From assembly GCF_009873495.1 (NCBI RefSeq), contig NZ_CP046705.1, positions 248,001 through 312,000 on the forward strand: a stretch of 64,000 nucleotides of DNA, read 5' to 3'. Shown here one piece after another: positions 62,554 to 64,000 of this stretch; the first letter of the stretch is position 1, and each line of letters begins with the position of its first letter. Made by a program: the position numbers and the translations under genes. Source of the DNA: Nostoc sp. ATCC 53789. Its GTDB lineage: Bacteria > Cyanobacteriota > Cyanobacteriia > Cyanobacteriales > Nostocaceae. The notes under the pieces are model-generated. The model worked only from the letters and a program-made list of their open reading frames with translations, was not told the origin of the DNA and made no database searches.

Positions 62554-62958
62554 GAGAAACAATAGTAAAGAATTTATGGAACTCTACTTAGAAACATATA
62601 CATAAACAAAAGACATTCTTGGTAAATTTTGGTTAATTCTTCATTAAAAAAGGCGTAATCACTTCCCTACACAAGCGTATTAGCAAAGATTTCACGTTTT
62701 CAAGCGTGCCATTCGTCTATGTGGCTCCTCGTATTGCCGAGGAAAAACTCGTGGATTTTATTTTCTCCCTGTTGATATCCGAAGACAGTATGGTGAGTTC
62801 ATCGCTGGTTATCTGAAATCTAAAGTGTCTGTGCCTGCCCAGGTCACAAAACAGAGAAGCCAAAGATTTTTGTACAGTTTTTAAAGGAACTGGTTGCAAT
62901 CGCATGAAGTAATTTCCAAGCATCTTCGCGTTCCCCCTGTCCTATAATCTCTGCTTAG

Positions 62959-63357
62959 GAGCCTGTAAAAAAATCTATTCAGCCGAGTCACGAAGAAGTA
63001 TAAGACGTATTGCAGCAGTTGAAGAATATTCCTTATACCCCACAGTTTCGAGTCAATTTTGAGATACAACGCACAGTCAAGCGGTGCTGGGAGAATATGC
63101 CGGGTGCAATTGCATATTTGAAAGAAGCACTCCGAACGAGGATTGGCGTTAATTCACCAGAAGCCGTGTTTGTTGTTGCTTGTAAGGAGGAGAGAAAAAC
63201 GGAGTCCACACAGTCCAAATCTGCTGTGGAGGATTGGTTTGAGTGGGCGAGACGGCAGAGGGTTGTGATTGAAATGTCGGGTGAGGTTGTGTATACGCCG
63301 GAGGGTGAGGCGGTGATGTTAGCCGAGATGATGCGGCGGTATCCGGTGCAGAAGTGA
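62959..63357 (+). pseudogene. Decayed plasmid gene with in-frame TAA
   Basis: A frame reads PVKKSIQPSHEEV, a TAA at 63001-63003, then DVLQQLKNIPYTPQFRVNFE, MPGAIAYLKEALRTRIGVNS PEAVFVVACKEERK and finally GEVVYTPEGEAVMLAEMMRR Y. The continuity across the stop, and the conserved look of the part behind it, suggest a nonsense mutation. A further TAG lies at 62956. The part after the stop could still be made from a TTG at 63010 (115 residues). Function unknown. Confidence 0.55.
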
Positions 63358-63693
63358 TGTTACAGTTTCTGGCAAACACTGCAATTTCAAAGATACAGCC
63401 AGGGCAGTGCAGAAACTCAAAATACTAGAGAGATGATACTAAAATCCTGGAGATGATCTTATGATAGAAAGCCGGGATGATTCTGCTTTGCAGATTATGA
63501 TCAAAAAATCAGTGCTGGATTTTTCACAGTGAAGATTATTTTGGTAGATGAATTGTCAATGAAGTGAAATAAATGATGAGTGCTATCAATATCAATATAT
63601 ATAACACTCCAGCGCGAAAGCATCATATTAGTGTAAATTTTAATTTAATACAATCTTTACAATTAATTTACATAACATTATTTCTGCAATGAT
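63358..63693. other. Intergenic stretch
   Basis: No convincing gene is present; the longest small frame is 23 codons (MIESRDDSALQIMIKKS..., from 63462). AT-rich, with no clear repeats or terminator. Confidence 0.4.
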
Positions 63694-64000
63694 TTATGTA
63701 GCTTGAGATAGAAGCTCAGTAACTTCTTTAGCTGCTAACAAGGCTTGCGTTTGAATATTTTTAAATATAGTATCTGTTTCTAAGCAGCATTCACATAGAG
63801 ATACTGACAATGCATAAAAAGAATCGTTTGATATAGAAACCGATTTATTACGAATTTTTTTGACTTCATGACTTATAAAACATAAAACAGCACTAAAGAA
63901 GAAATGTCCTCTAATATGTTGACGAGGTTTGTATTCTTTCATGATCCTGTCTATTTCGTTTAATTCGTTTTGAGGTAAATTAAGGGTAGTAACAAAATCA
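63694..64000 (-). CDS. Hypothetical protein, 5' end outside window
   Basis: The frame stays open from the right edge (DFVTTLNLPQNELNEIDRIM KEYKP) to a stop at 63694, so the gene continues beyond 64000. The visible 100 residues are helical, with ECC in LSVSLCECCLET. No family recognised. Confidence 0.55.
   Translation of the reverse strand, partial: DFVTTLNLPQNELNEIDRIMKEYKPRQHIRGHFFFSAVLCFISHEVKKIRNKSVSISNDSFYALSVSLCECCLETDTIFKNIQTQALLAAKEVTELLSQAT

Overview
The window looks like accessory DNA, most likely plasmid-borne, of a filamentous heterocyst-forming cyanobacterium (Nostocales). Supporting signs are HIP1 octamers (GCGATCGC) scattered throughout, a DUF1392 protein, a Synechocystis Sll0418-type methyltransferase, a pheophorbide a oxygenase-like Rieske protein, DUF5674 and DUF7219-like proteins, and the small dispersed and purine-rich tandem repeats typical of Nostoc-like genomes. 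No rRNA, tRNA or CRISPR array was seen.

Region by region. 1-4.8 kb is a graveyard of insertion sequences (a broken IS1, an IS5-family element, a deleted IS1634-type element) with 5'-truncated or frameshifted host genes. 5.1-8 kb carries a three-PAS histidine kinase and a small secreted protein. 8.5-11 kb is a resolvase plus TniA/TnsB-like transposon with a motif array at its left end and a missing right part. 11-13.5 kb is transposase debris. 13.5-24 kb is metabolic: DUF1392, a Rieske oxygenase, an AIPR-family protein, a DM13 lipoprotein, a flavin/[2Fe-2S] reductase, a GNAT and TetR divergent pair with a twin palindromic operator, MsrA, a cobalamin riboswitch and an MPBQ/MSBQ-type methyltransferase. 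24.05-27.93 kb is an insertion sequence interrupted by two others, with target duplications still readable. 28-32 kb holds a cobW remnant, a fatty-acid desaturase, a fused beta-lactamase-like/AAC(3)-like relic and an MFS exporter.

33-46 kb is plasmid-like. It contains small hypothetical genes, a LAGLIDADG endonuclease gene split by an IS630 element, an HNH nuclease, a run of small membrane proteins with a membrane-anchored ATPase that may be a conjugation coupling protein, a gene split by a deleted ISAzo13 element, a four-helix-bundle gene split by a MITE, and a glycine-rich RTX-like protein. 46.2-46.5 kb has a terminator and an array of short repeats resembling iterons. 47-53.8 kb carries TnpB, a 2-oxoglutarate oxygenase/FAD oxidase pair, and an IsrB (HNH-less IscB) pseudogene preceded by a structured HEARO-like (omega) RNA and a 70-bp miniature IS66-like element. 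53.8-57.6 kb is a leftward run of small genes around an ERF single-strand annealing protein. 58-64 kb has an XRE-type regulator, two large plasmid-type proteins, a secreted protein and a decayed plasmid gene.

The main theme is layered mobile DNA. Many elements can be dated relative to each other by nesting, and several are internally deleted copies with intact ends. The most notable finding is the HEARO/IsrB locus. The least explained are the iteron-like repeats, the two adjacent nucleases sharing a C-terminal tail, and a Cys-rich module shared by two unrelated proteins.
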